The position numbers were made by a program, and so were the translations under genes. DNA of 64,000 nucleotides from the NCBI RefSeq assembly GCF_024297065.1, contig NZ_CP101114.1, forward strand, positions 1,364,001 through 1,428,000. The letters run 5' to 3'. Of the stretch, positions 33,551-43,449 are shown in pieces. The notes beneath the pieces are model-generated. The model searched no databases, was not told the DNA's origin, and worked only from the letters and a program-made list of their open reading frames with translations. Origin of the DNA: Bartonella harrusi (lineage in GTDB: Bacteria; Pseudomonadota; Alphaproteobacteria; Rhizobiales; Rhizobiaceae). Numbering within the stretch: position 1 is the stretch's first letter; each line of letters begins with the position of its first letter.

Positions 33551-35001
33551 TCATTACGCTCCCGCAAAGCATCAATCACTTTTAAACGATCTGAAAAAGG
33601 AGTTGTTTTTTCCCCTATAATTTGACCATTCTCGTGTCCTTTTCCAGCGATAATTAATGTATCCCCTGCTTTTAAAAGTCCAACTGCATAAGTAATAGCT
33701 TCACCACGATCTGCTATTTCCATTGCTTTTGGAACAGCTTGTAAAATATCCTTACGGATTTTTTCAGGCCTTTCCGTGCGTGGATTATCATCCGTTACAA
33801 TAACAAGATCAGCCTGGTTTTTTGCAATTTTTCCCATCAAAGATCTTTTCCCTTGATCACGATCGCCTCCACAACCAAAAACAAGGATTAAACGTCCTTG
33901 CGTAAAGGGACGGACAGAAAGCAATACCTGTTCTAAAGCCTCCGGTTTATGTGCATAGTCTATATAAACAGGTGCATTATCCTTCGTCTTTCCAACCAAT
34001 TCTAATCGCCCGGGCGCTCCCTGCAAAGCTTCAAGTGAACGAAAAACCTTATCAGGAGAAACACCTGTTGCAATTGCTAGTCCAGCAGCCATAAGCGCAT
34101 TTGTCACTTGAAAATCTCCAGCTAAAGGCAAATCAAATGTATAAATATTATTTTCCACACGACATTCAACACACTGTTTCGAACGTTGATGCTCAACACG
34201 ATTAATGGTGATAAACTGGCCTTTCCGCCCAATTGTTAAGACACAGCGGTGCGCTTGTCTCACATGATCAATAACCTTTTGCGAATAAACATCATCGGCA
34301 AAAATCAAAGCAGGTGCATCTTGCGGTAACAGCGTATCAAACAAGCGCATTTTAGCACGTAAATAATCCTCTACGCATATATGATAATCCATATGATCCC
34401 GTCCTAAATTGGTAAAAGCACCAGCGGTTAAACCTACCCCGTCAAGTCGACGTTGATCAAGCCCATGCGAAGACGCTTCAAGGGCGGCATGTGTAACACC
34501 TTCATGGGAAATTTCAGAAAGGAGGCGCTGCAAAACGACGGGATCAGGTGTGGTAAGAAGAGCTCCCTCTTCATTCCGATGAGGAGAAACAACACCTACC
34601 GTCCCTATACTAGCAGCACATAATCCAACATGTGTCCAAATTTGCCGCACAAAAGAGACAACGGATGTTTTTCCACTTGTTCCTGTCACAGCAACGACAG
34701 TTTCAGGTTGAGAACCATAAAAACGTGCAGCGGCCATTGCTAAACTATGACGAACATCCAAAACCCGTAAAATGGGAGCAGCTAAATTCTCAAGCATCAT
34801 ATCACGATCTGTAACGATTGCTCGTGCACCCCGCTTTAATGCATCATTAATATAGTGCCTACCATCACCGTGCTTTCCTTGAACAGCTACAAAAACATAG
34901 CCCGGTAAAACGTACCGAGAATCAGCACTTATTCCTGTTATTTCCATTGAAGAAAGGTTTTCATCTTCAATACATTCTGTAAAAACTGTTCCAAACAACA
35001 T
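33547..35001 (-). CDS. murE: UDP-MurNAc-dipeptide--2,6-diaminopimelate ligase
   Basis: Adds the third residue of the stem peptide. 484 residues, with ATP loop [13 protein letters not shown] (about 105-117), [15 protein letters not shown] and [10 protein letters not shown] motifs. The [13 protein letters not shown] stretch (DNPR) is the signature for meso-diaminopimelate rather than lysine. It starts 24 bases after ftsI. Confidence 0.96.
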   Translation of the reverse strand: MLFGTVFTECIEDENLSSMEITGISADSRYVLPGYVFVAVQGKHGDGRHYINDALKRGARAIVTDRDMMLENLAAPILRVLDVRHSLAMAAARFYGSQPETVVAVTGTSGKTSVVSFVRQIWTHVGLCAASIGTVGVVSPHRNEEGALLTTPDPVVLQRLLSEISHEGVTHAALEASSHGLDQRRLDGVGLTAGAFTNLGRDHMDYHICVEDYLRAKMRLFDTLLPQDAPALIFADDVYSQKVIDHVRQAHRCVLTIGRKGQFITINRVEHQRSKQCVECRVENNIYTFDLPLAGDFQVTNALMAAGLAIATGVSPDKVFRSLEALQGAPGRLELVGKTKDNAPVYIDYAHKPEALEQVLLSVRPFTQGRLILVFGCGGDRDQGKRSLMGKIAKNQADLVIVTDDNPRTERPEKIRKDILQAVPKAMEIADRGEAITYAVGLLKAGDTLIIAGKGHENGQIIGEKTTPFSDRLKVIDALRERNE

Positions 35002-35024
35002 GATAACACACCTTTATATTCATT

Positions 35025-36770
35025 TTACTGTTGTTTAACAAATCTCAAACTGTCCCCTGTGCTCAAAAGAGGCGCGTACTCTTTTTCAAAATCTGGTTTT
35101 ATTCCCAAAAGACTTGCTGAACGGCGAATAATATTAGCAAGCATTGGCCCTGCATTCATTGCTGCTGTTGCTGAACGCTGCCCCTCTTCAGGCTGAGGTT
35201 CATCAATAATTGTTAAAACAACATAAGCAGGATTTTCAATAGGAAAAGCAGCAAGAAAACTATTGAAATTTTTTGTTTTAGAATATTTCCCATTTTCAAC
35301 TTTTTCAGCTGTTCCTGTTTTACCACCAACCCGATAGCCTTCTACTTTTGCACTACGCCCAGAACCGATATCACTGTTTAACTTATAAAGATAACGCATA
35401 TTTTGACTGGTTTTGAAGTTTAAAACCTGTTTTGCATATTTCAAAGTTTCCATTTTTGTGCGTTTCAAAAAGGTCGGTTCAATCAACCAACCATCATTCA
35501 TTAAAGCAGCAGCACCTACTGCTGTTTGCAAAGGTGTTGTTGCCATACCATGTCCAAAAGCAATGGTCATAGAATGAATATCCTTCCAATGACGTGGTAC
35601 AACAGGATGGGCAACTTCAGGCAATTCTGTTGTCAATCGATCAAGCAGACCAAGTCGTTTCAAAAAATTACGATGTCCATCAATTCCTACCGCCAAGGCC
35701 TCCTTAGCAGAACCAATATTAGAAGAATAAATAAAAACTTCCCAAAGTGCTAAAGGACGGTTTTTTCCATGAAAATCATGAATAAAATAATGATTGCCTG
35801 CTTGAAGAGGTCGTGAAGCATCAATAACACTGTTTAAATGAAAAAGACCTGAATCAAGTGCCATGGCGGTCGTAAAACTTTTAATGATAGACCCCATTTC
35901 AAAAGTTCCAGCACTCATCCGATTGAGGCGATCACTTTTCAAAGCTTCAACGGGATTTCTAGGATCAAAATCTGGGAGTGATGCCAAAGCCAAAATTTCA
36001 CCAGTATGGATATTTAAAATAACAGCTCCAGCAGCAAGCGCTTTATAACGCTTCATTGCCTTCATAAGTTCATCATGCACAATGCTTTGAATACGCACAT
36101 CAATCGAAAGTTGAACTGGCTTTAAGGATTCTTCAGTTGCAAGACCAGCCGCGCGCAGGGCACTCAAACCCGCATCATCAATATATTTTTCCATTCCCGC
36201 TATACCCTGATTATCAACATTAACCATACCGAGAATATGTGAAACCACCGATCCACTTGGATAAAAACGACGGATTTCGGTGCGAAAACCAATTCCTGGA
36301 ATACCAAGAGCCATAATTTGCGTCTTTTGCGTTGGTGTTAACCCCCGTTGTATCCAAGAAAAACTAGATTTTTTTTTGAGACGTTTATAAGTTTCCTGCC
36401 AATTAAGATCGGGTAAAACCGTTGAGAGCAATTCTATTGTTTCATCGACATCAATAATCCGTCGTGGTTCAGCAAAAAGCGAATAAGTTTTAATATCCGT
36501 TGCTAACAAACGCTTATTACGATCAATAATATCAGGTCGCGCAGTCAATTGAGAGACACTTGGCCCTTTTGCCTCTTCAATCTGCCCCCCTTCCAACCCA
36601 TAAGAAATAAGACAAACCCCCATCACACCATATAAAAGAACAAAACAGAGCAAAGAAAAAAGCAAGCGAGGACGACTAGAAAAAGAACGATGAACAGACA
36701 AGTTATGAACATCTAATGGAGGTTTTAAGCACTTTTTTTTCTGCGAAAACAGCAAGATCGATTTCATCAC
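35025..36770 (-). CDS. ftsI: Septal penicillin-binding protein 3 (FtsI)
   Basis: Class B transpeptidase that crosslinks septal peptidoglycan with FtsW. 581 residues: a short cytoplasmic start, one membrane helix (about 35-57), a dimerisation/pedestal domain, and the transpeptidase domain with active-site Ser in GSIIK (about 292), SSN (about 351) and KTGTAEK (about 481). The start overlaps the ftsL stop by 4 bases. Intact despite A8 and A9 homopolymers in its first part. Confidence 0.95.
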   Translation of the reverse strand: MMKSILLFSQKKKCLKPPLDVHNLSVHRSFSSRPRLLFSLLCFVLLYGVMGVCLISYGLEGGQIEEAKGPSVSQLTARPDIIDRNKRLLATDIKTYSLFAEPRRIIDVDETIELLSTVLPDLNWQETYKRLKKKSSFSWIQRGLTPTQKTQIMALGIPGIGFRTEIRRFYPSGSVVSHILGMVNVDNQGIAGMEKYIDDAGLSALRAAGLATEESLKPVQLSIDVRIQSIVHDELMKAMKRYKALAAGAVILNIHTGEILALASLPDFDPRNPVEALKSDRLNRMSAGTFEMGSIIKSFTTAMALDSGLFHLNSVIDASRPLQAGNHYFIHDFHGKNRPLALWEVFIYSSNIGSAKEALAVGIDGHRNFLKRLGLLDRLTTELPEVAHPVVPRHWKDIHSMTIAFGHGMATTPLQTAVGAAALMNDGWLIEPTFLKRTKMETLKYAKQVLNFKTSQNMRYLYKLNSDIGSGRSAKVEGYRVGGKTGTAEKVENGKYSKTKNFNSFLAAFPIENPAYVVLTIIDEPQPEEGQRSATAAMNAGPMLANIIRRSASLLGIKPDFEKEYAPLLSTGDSLRFVKQQ

Positions 36771-37171
36771 CGCTTGCCTTCTTGAACAAGGTTTTTCACC
36801 TGAGAAATACGATTATTTGCTAAAATACCCTTTTCTTTCTCCAAGATATTTTGTTTAATCACTTCTTCAATTTGATCATAGACACGTACCGGAATATCTT
36901 TAAACTCTACGACTTGACGAGGCTGTATAATCTCTAAACCAAGCTCTTTTTGATAACGCTTCGCAAGTTTTTGCATGCGTGTGGGCTCTATCATCATAGC
37001 CCACTCAGCACGAAGTAAATTCACGGTATTTTTTTCTGCAACAATTTCATGTTCAAGATGACGGATTTCACTCATACGCTTTTGCACATCATATTTCACC
37101 TTATAAGTAAGACCTGCCATACAAACCATAACCATTACTAAAATCATATCAAATGTACGAAAAACTGTCAT
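36767..37171 (-). CDS. ftsL: FtsL-like cell division protein
   Basis: A 134-residue bitopic protein. It has a single membrane helix near the N-terminus (about 5-24), then a coiled coil ([23 protein letters not shown], shown in part: [14 protein letters not shown]) as in FtsL, which pairs with FtsB and activates FtsWI. Identity rests mainly on its position: it overlaps rsmH and ftsI by 4 bases each. Sequence conservation in this family is low. Confidence 0.85.
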   Translation of the reverse strand: MTVFRTFDMILVMVMVCMAGLTYKVKYDVQKRMSEIRHLEHEIVAEKNTVNLLRAEWAMMIEPTRMQKLAKRYQKELGLEIIQPRQVVEFKDIPVRVYDQIEEVIKQNILEKEKGILANNRISQVKNLVQEGKR

Positions 37172-38196
37172 TTCTTGCCGCCCTCAAAACGAGCAATCTC
37201 TACCATACCAAATAAATTCATATCTTCAGCAAGACTATCCGCCTTAGTGCGGACACCAATACGTAATCGTGCAGAACGTGAACGAGGATTTTTCTGCAAT
37301 TCCTCTTCACTTGCAGTTATTCCTCCTTTAAACAAAGGAAAGAATGTTGCTGGTGCTGTCTCTATTTCAGGAAGATAGCGCGATTGCATACGCTCTCCTG
37401 AACGAGCAGAAAAAAATCTCTTGACCATCCGATCTTCAAGAGAATGAAAACTGACAACAGCCAAACGACCTCCTGCTTTTAAAATGCGTTCAGCAGCAAA
37501 TAAACCACGTGCAAGTTCACCAATTTCATCATTAACATAAAGCCGAAGAGCTTGAAAAACACGCGTTGCAGGATGAATGCGATCTCCACTTTTACGGCCT
37601 ACCAATGCCTCGATAGCATGAGCAAGGTCCCCTGTACGCAAAAAAGGCCGAAGACTGCGACGCTTTTCAATCATCCGTGCAATGCGCCTCGCATAACGTT
37701 CTTCTCCTAATATTTTAAAAACTCGCGCTAAATCATCAACTTTTAAACGATTGACAACATCTGCAGCGGTAAAACCAGTCTGAGCCATTCGCATATCTAA
37801 TGGACCATCTTTGTGAAAAGAAAAACCTCGCTCTGCTTCATCAAGCTGCATTGAAGAAACTCCAATATCTAAAATAACAGCATCCACCTTTTCTTCAACA
37901 ACACGATCTAACTGAGAAAACTCCATTTGCACCAAACGAAGCCGTGGAGAAAATTCATCAACAAGAGGTTGCCCATAACCAATAGCATAAGGATCACGAT
38001 CAAGAGCAATAACCTGTGCACCCGCATTTAACAACGCGCGCGTATACCCCCCAGCACCAAAAGTACCATCAATCACTCTTGCTCCAACCAATGGCATAAG
38101 CCCAGCCAAAACTGGCTGTAATAACACTGGAATATGGCGCTCAGCTTTATCACCCTGCTCTGTCAAAATAATCCGTCTTGATTTATGCTTTTTCAA
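37168..38196 (-). CDS. rsmH: 16S rRNA (cytosine(1402)-N(4))-methyltransferase
   Basis: Methylates C1402 of 16S rRNA. 342 residues, with an N-terminal [13 protein letters not shown], the cofactor motif [38 protein letters not shown] (shown in part: [10 protein letters not shown]), GPLDMRM and the C-terminal [15 protein letters not shown]. It is the first gene of the division cluster. mraZ, which usually precedes it, is not seen. Confidence 0.96.
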   Translation of the reverse strand: MKKHKSRRIILTEQGDKAERHIPVLLQPVLAGLMPLVGARVIDGTFGAGGYTRALLNAGAQVIALDRDPYAIGYGQPLVDEFSPRLRLVQMEFSQLDRVVEEKVDAVILDIGVSSMQLDEAERGFSFHKDGPLDMRMAQTGFTAADVVNRLKVDDLARVFKILGEERYARRIARMIEKRRSLRPFLRTGDLAHAIEALVGRKSGDRIHPATRVFQALRLYVNDEIGELARGLFAAERILKAGGRLAVVSFHSLEDRMVKRFFSARSGERMQSRYLPEIETAPATFFPLFKGGITASEEELQKNPRSRSARLRIGVRTKADSLAEDMNLFGMVEIARFEGGKK

Positions 38197-38451
38197 ATCA
38201 ACAATCGTTCATGGTAACTGGTCCCCAAACAACCACAACTTTAACCATCATCTCCATCACAATGAAAGTCAAAGCCAACCATATGTGCATTCTAACGCAT
38301 TATACTTAAAAAAATATTATAATTGTAAAAGAAGCTTTCCTTTGAATGTACACTTCAAAAATACCCGCTCCCTAGAAAAAGCTTATATAAAATCACATCA
38401 CAATATCAATTATCCCTAACATTCATGATATAAGATAGAATTCAACAACAA
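38197..38451. other. Upstream region of the division cluster
   Basis: About 255 AT-rich bases between rnpB and rsmH. No gene is seen, and in particular no mraZ. It must hold the promoter for rsmH-ftsL-ftsI unless transcription runs through from rnpB. Confidence 0.5.
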
Positions 38452-38845
38452 ATATCAGTCGGCCTATAAGCCGGGTTCTGTATGGTAAAGCTTACACTTT
38501 CCATGGCAACCATTCATCTAGGACGGATGTTACCATCCGCCTCGTGCAACCTACCCGAATGACTCGCCCGGAAACCGGCTGCAAGTTAAGCCTTGCGCGT
38601 CATTTCTATTTGGTCTTGCTCCCGGTGGGGTTTACCTTGCCACATTCATTACTGAATGCGCGGTGGGCTCTTACCCCACCCTTTCACCCTTACCTATAAA
38701 AATAGGCGGTTTGCTTTCTGTGGCACTTTCCCTAGGGTCGCCCCCGCCGGGTGTTACCCGGCACCGTCTTTCCATGGAGCCCGGACTTTCCTCACCTGCC
38801 GCCTTTCAGCATAAGACAAGCGCGGCTGCCCAGCCGACTGACATA
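38452..38845 (-). ncRNA. rnpB: RNase P RNA, bacterial type A
   Basis: Catalytic RNA that matures tRNA 5' ends. On the minus strand it has the conserved GAGGAAAGTCCGGGCTCC near the 5' end and the 3' GGCTTATAGGCCGACTGA. The P1 helix can be seen: TCAGTCGGC at the 5' end (38841-38833) pairs with GCCGACTGA at the 3' end (38463-38455). The GGGTAAGGGTGAAA-type core is also present. Ends are approximate to a few bases. Confidence 0.95.
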
Positions 38846-38985
38846 TTACCTATAAAACATTTTTCATGACGTGAAAATACCACCCTTAAGATATTTTATA
38901 GCAAATGCATCCTCTCAAGTTCATTTTCATTTTAAGGAAGCCAAATACATTTTCACTTTTGAACAATATTTTGCTGAAATGGAAT

Positions 38986-39435
38986 TCATTTTTTTGCAGC
39001 ATGACCTGCATTATATTTAAGGATCGTACCACAAGTCTTTCCACCACTGAGCCTATAGGCCCGCGCCAAATAACGCATCCCATACTCAAGATTGATGGCA
39101 GGATCGTAAAGATCTTGCACAGAACCATTAAAACCCAACCCTCGCGCCGTAGATGGTTTAATTTGCATCAAGCCTATTTCGCCAGCAGCCCCCTTTGTGC
39201 GCGCCTTATAATTACTTTCAACTTTTACAACAGCATGTGCTAAATTAACAGGAACATCATACTTATTTGCAAATCTCTGAATAAGAGATTCATAAGGACG
39301 AGTAAGCACCTTAGAAGTAATAGTCACTGAGCTTTCCTTTGAATCTGCAACATTCAAGACAATATGCGCCCAACTGATATCAAACACAAAAAATACAGCA
39401 CATGCTGAACATAAAAGGATTTTCAAAAATTGCAT
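38986..39435 (-). CDS. Small lytic transglycosylase (SLT domain), 3' end frameshifted
   Basis: A periplasmic muramidase-like enzyme of about 149 residues. A signal peptide (about 1-25) is followed by the SLT domain with catalytic-type Glu in VVKVESNYK (about 80), GEIGLMQIKPSTARGLG, NLEYGMRYLARAY and KYNAGHAAKK. Start at 39435 after GAGAAAGAAA; an upstream start gives a poor signal peptide. At the stop the frame meets a seven-A run (38989-38995 on the plus strand are T). One more A gives a continuation MNSISAKYCSKVKMYLASLK to a stop at 38927, which fits the end of related proteins. Confidence 0.82.
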   Translation of the reverse strand: MQFLKILLCSACAVFFVFDISWAHIVLNVADSKESSVTITSKVLTRPYESLIQRFANKYDVPVNLAHAVVKVESNYKARTKGAAGEIGLMQIKPSTARGLGFNGSVQDLYDPAINLEYGMRYLARAYRLSGGKTCGTILKYNAGHAAKK

Positions 39436-40297
39436 TTTCTTTCTCTTCACAAAGACATTTCTAAACCCTAGCCACAAGAGCTTTGTGAATGCATTTTACA
39501 GAAAAAAAAAAGCTAAAGAGCGGTATGAAAATGAAAATATTAAGACAATTTCAAGTTATTTTTTTGCAAAAAAAGAAAACCACTCAAATGATTTATTATA
39601 TCTCTCTGTATATCAAAAAGTAAAAAAATATAATAAAATTTTTAACATGCTAAAGGAGAGAATATATTCTACAAATTGTTAAAAGAAAACATAGCATACC
39701 AATCTTTTAAAAACTGAAAACAACATAAACAAGAAAAAATCTACCCAAAGCTCTTGATATCGTCAAATTTTCTTTGCAAGAGAAACCGTTATCAATTCTT
39801 CCCATTGGCTGATGTACACTTGCTAAAACAATTTTATATCAAATAAGCCATCTATGAAAAACGGCTCCATCGACCAAAACAAACATTGTATATGAGAAGC
39901 CCAGGAATAGGCATAAACATATTAAATGTTTGTGCCGTATAGAAAAACTTAATAATCACATTTCTCTGCTTTATCATTCTATAAAGAGGACAATACAAAG
40001 AACGCAAAACCATCAGAATAAAATGTGGATTATCTCCCCCCATTCAACTATTTCTCCCACACAGTATGACTTCATCGAACTCGTAGAATGAGATTCCTAT
40101 CTTTTAAAAACTATATAAATAAATCTCTTATAAACCTGCAGAAAAAAGAATTCCAAAAATTTCATCCTTTTCTATCCAGCTATCATATCAAATAAAAAAG
40201 AGACCGCATAACTTTTCTACGCTTTTCTCAAAACTCCACGAAAAGTGACAAAAAGATCCTCAAAACAAACTGTAAACACAACTTTTAAAAGAAATGA
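39436..40297. other. AT-rich intergenic region, no convincing gene
   Basis: About 860 bases. Short open frames are present on both strands, including one around 39852-40043 on the minus strand, but none has a ribosome binding site plus a protein-like composition. No RNA or repeat was recognised. Confidence 0.5.
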
Positions 40298-40675
40298 CTA
40301 AAAATAACTATCAGCAATGGAAGGACGAGAAATCGTCTTCAATAAAATCATAACAACAGTTCCACCCAACTTCTGAGCCTGCTCATTATTCTGACCATTT
40401 GCGGAAGCAGCCGCAACGACATAGCGACGTACCTGCTCAATCAATTGCTTTTGTTGCTGAGGACTCAACTGAGAAAGTTGTGTTATAATATCAGGAAAAG
40501 AAACTGCCAATCTCTCTAAAATCATCCCCTCTGTCATATCATCCTGATGAGAAGAAAAAGACTGGTTAAATAAAAACTTATGAACAGAAACACTCCGAAA
40601 AGCAAAAGTGCTGGTGAAAAATATAGAAAACACAAACAAAATAAAAAGAATACGACGCCAGCAAAATCCCATCAT
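40298..40675 (-). CDS. Small secreted or membrane-anchored protein, unknown function
   Basis: About 125 residues from the ATG at 40675, which has AGG six bases upstream; an ATG at 40690 is also possible. A basic start and a hydrophobic stretch (WRRILFILFVFSIFF) ending in TSTFAF look like a signal peptide. The mature part is helical, with LSPQQQKQLIEQVRRYV and a Gln/Asn-rich patch. I do not recognise the family. It lies about 190 bases downstream of the terminator of the candidate small RNA on the same strand. Confidence 0.55.
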   Translation of the reverse strand: MMGFCWRRILFILFVFSIFFTSTFAFRSVSVHKFLFNQSFSSHQDDMTEGMILERLAVSFPDIITQLSQLSPQQQKQLIEQVRRYVVAAASANGQNNEQAQKLGGTVVMILLKTISRPSIADSYF

Positions 40676-40864
40676 CTCGTACCTAAGCATCACAGCACAC
40701 ACTCTTCTGCAGAGAACACACTGAACTTTCAATCAAAAAATCTCTCTTATCACTGAAAATACCGCAAAAACAGTATCACACCGCTTTTAATTTTTCCTCA
40801 CACATAAAATAAAGAGCCTATATTTTCCCCCTGCAACACTTGATAAAAATTAAAACCATAAAAA

Positions 40865-40892
40865 GCCTGACTGAGGATTTCCTCAGTCAGGC
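40865..40892 (-). terminator. Rho-independent terminator of the candidate small RNA
   Basis: GCCTGACTGAGG and CCTCAGTCAGGC pair perfectly over 12 bp around a four-base loop. On the minus strand TTTTTATGGTTTT follows. No protein gene ends just upstream of it, which points to an RNA gene. Confidence 0.85.
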
Positions 40893-40982
40893 CAGACAAT
40901 CTAAGGGATCCACGCGGGGGGGGGGAGGAGGTTCCCTGATCGTCTTCTCGCATCAGCTATTAAGATAGCCGATGCAATATTT
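40865..40982 (-). ncRNA. Candidate CCUCCUCCC-loop small RNA (cuckoo / alpha-r14-like)
   Basis: Three consecutive hairpins are seen on the minus strand. SL1 (40975-40950): GCATCGGCTAT with ATAGCTGATGC, 11 bp with one G-U, loop CTTA. SL2 (40945-40894): AGACGATCAGGGAACC with GGATCCCTTAGATTGTCT, and its loop begins with CCTCCTCCC and runs into ten C. SL3 (40892-40865): a GC-rich 12-bp terminator followed by TTTTTATGG. About 120 nt. Alphaproteobacterial cuckoo/alpha-r14 RNAs have this order and an exposed CCUCCUCCC anti-Shine-Dalgarno motif. In those RNAs SL1 usually carries the motif too, which it does not here. The promoter is not resolved; the 5' end is approximate. Confidence 0.65.
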
Positions 40983-40985
40983 ATG

Positions 40986-42075
40986 CTATGGAATAAAACG
41001 TTCTAAACAACAAGAAATTCTTATCACCTTCCATGAAAAAAAACAAAAAAAAATTATAAATTGTTTAAAAATGGAAAAATTTAGGCAAAAAATACTCAAA
41101 ATGATCCAATTTGAAGCAATTTTATTTCGCGGGATATCAATGAGAATCGACGATCATCATAATGCTCATTTTTTCAGAAGAAGCCTCAATTTGTATAAAC
41201 TTTTCTTATAAACGGCACAGTGCATAAAAATAAGAATCACTTGTTCAAAAGCTCTTACCAAAACAGTAAAAACATAAGCCTTTCCCGTACATAATTTATT
41301 TTGAATCATCCACTATCAGGATTTTACGTAATGGCAGATTATTTATAGCTAACAATGTAATGACAATGTATTATGATAACGACAATGAAGGATATGATTT
41401 TCTTCCTATCCCCACGCCTTAAACTCTCTTGCAAAGTGATAAAAGCGCAATTCCTGTATGTAAATTTTATCCCTCATTCTCTTTAACGAGACTCCACAGT
41501 ACCTTCTTTTTACTGTTCGCATAACTGTAATAAATTCATACCCCACACAAAAAGCTGTATGTTGCGACACTAGCTCATTCATATCCTTGTTCAACATCAC
41601 CTCTAAAATTCTCATCTAACCTCTAGACACCATCGGTAAATGATATAGAATATGCTCTTTTTGGATCATTATCCTCATAATGAGTAAAGTAACAAAACAA
41701 CAACATCGTTATATTTACCAGCCCCTCAAATATTGCCACTATTTTTGTATTTTAAAAAGCGATGCTTTTTTCTCAAATGTTTTCTATTCGAACATTGATC
41801 TCTCTTAGCAATATGTAAAGAACCATTTTAGAGATTGTATCAAAAGATTTGAAACAAGAAATCTTGTCTTCAAGACTCTCATTCAAATTGCAAAACAACA
41901 AATTGCCACCCATAAAGTTAATCTATTGATTCATCAATAAATACTGTATCAATAATCAACACGCAAAAGACACAATGCGGAACCCCAAAACGATAGCTCT
42001 TCAAAGTTTACTAAAATTCTCTCTTCACACTTCTGAGTGCAAAAAGCCAAAAATAAAGCATGTTAATAAACATAA
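40986..42075. other. AT-rich intergenic region
   Basis: About 1.1 kb. An open frame at 41406-41615 (minus, 69 aa, basic) and one at 40972-41211 (plus) have no ribosome binding site or recognisable family. The part next to 40986 should contain the promoter of the candidate small RNA. Confidence 0.45.
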
Positions 42076-43014
42076 TTATGCAAAATCTACTTTTTTGTCT
42101 TTGAGGTCATCGACCAATAAACGCATATCACGTGCAAGCCAAAGTTTAATTATGAGCCCTTCATGATTTTCATTGTGCACAGGAAGAAGACAAACCGTTT
42201 TTTCCGAACGAATCCCTACATTTTTAAGCCATTGTTTTATTTGTGAATCCGGAAATCCAAAATGCTTATAAGCATGGAAAGAATGTAGATCAACTTCATG
42301 ACAAAAAAAATCTACAATCAGCAACCGCCCTTGAGGGCGCAAAACACGTGCTATTTCATTAATCGCCAGCTCAGGACTTTCAAAAAAATGTAAAGCCCAA
42401 TAAAGAATAACCAAATCAAAAGTTGTCTCGCCAACAGATAAATGCACAACATCATTCTCAGGCACAACTTCAACAGCACGCGTATAAAGACCTGAAAACA
42501 GTTTTAAAACAGAACATATATCTGTACCAATCCCTAACAATGTTTCAAATGGTTTACCGCCAATAATTTCGAGTAAAGCACTTTCCACCCTATGATCTGA
42601 AAAATAGGATAGCCGTAATGCATTCCACTGCATGACATTTTGTAAAAAAGTTTGTTTCCTCACCGCTTGACGCTGTTTTTGAACATCTAATAAACGTTCC
42701 AAATCATATGTTAATATCACATCATACTTTGACAAAACTGCAAGAGCCGCCATCACAATATCTTTACCAAAACAGCTGTGACAAAACTTATAATAAGTCC
42801 ATTCCCCCTTTTGATAAAAAGTAATCAGCCCTACTTCACACAATAAACGTAAATGCTGTGATACATGCGATTGCGACTGACCAAGGATAAAAGTAAAATC
42901 AGCAACTGTTAAATCGTCACGGCACAAAAGTGCAAGAATACGCAAACAACTTGTCTCTGCTATGGTTTTCAGCAGCATAATCATTGTATCCAAACTAACT
43001 TGTTTTTTCATCAA
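42076..43014 (-). CDS. ArsR-type regulator fused to a SAM-dependent methyltransferase domain
   Basis: 312 residues. Residues 5-100 are an ArsR/SmtB winged helix (TIAETSCLRILALL and the recognition helix SQSHVSQHLRLLCEVGLITFYQKG, shown in part: QSHVSQHLRLL). From about 150 comes a class I methyltransferase fold. This fusion is common in rhizobia, often near metF. The cofactor motif is poor: LLGIGTDICSVLKLF where relatives have a DLGTGTG-type loop. The following stretch that should hold the acidic ribose-binding residue is missing, so the chain jumps to VVHLSVGETTFDLVILYWALHFF. It may act only as a regulator. Confidence 0.78.
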   Translation of the reverse strand: MMKKQVSLDTMIMLLKTIAETSCLRILALLCRDDLTVADFTFILGQSQSHVSQHLRLLCEVGLITFYQKGEWTYYKFCHSCFGKDIVMAALAVLSKYDVILTYDLERLLDVQKQRQAVRKQTFLQNVMQWNALRLSYFSDHRVESALLEIIGGKPFETLLGIGTDICSVLKLFSGLYTRAVEVVPENDVVHLSVGETTFDLVILYWALHFFESPELAINEIARVLRPQGRLLIVDFFCHEVDLHSFHAYKHFGFPDSQIKQWLKNVGIRSEKTVCLLPVHNENHEGLIIKLWLARDMRLLVDDLKDKKVDFA

Positions 43015-43449
43015 TATTCCTTACTGCTCAAATGAACATTTATTTCTACAAATAGAAAATCAAGCAGAAGGCATAAAGTTGCATCACTCCTATTCGTATT
43101 GTTTTCTGTGATAATATAAAAAAGAACGCCCCCTCCCACTCTTCTCAAACAAAACAAGCGAAAGGTCTTGTATTATAATGATCCACACGCATCATGAAAA
43201 CTTATAATCCTCGATTAAAACCTGATGAATAATGGGTTCTCATATCCGTCATAAAGGCATGATTAATAGATCATAAAGACATAATAAGGTACTTCCTGAA
43301 GAATAATATCCATATTCTTAGTTTTTTATCCTATCTTAAAGATGATGGATAAAAAACTTACAATACAGCAAAAGCATTCTCTTTTGAAAAATAAAGAGAA
43401 CACCAAACGGCATCACCATTTTCTTAATCAAATAAAGCAATAAGAAATT
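43015..43449. other. Intergenic region with one AT-rich inverted repeat
   Basis: About 435 bases. AGTTTTTTATCC (43320-43331) and GGATAAAAAACT (43347-43358) are perfect inverted arms with a 15-base spacer. They could end the ettA transcript, whose stop lies 90 bases upstream on the minus strand, or be a regulatory site. Nothing else was seen. Confidence 0.45.

Noticed and set aside
39852..40043. 63-codon minus-strand frame
   Set aside because: Hydrophobic, without a clear start signal, in an AT-rich gap.
41406..41615. 69-codon minus-strand frame
   Set aside because: Basic but unrecognised; no ribosome binding site could be seen, so not listed as a gene.
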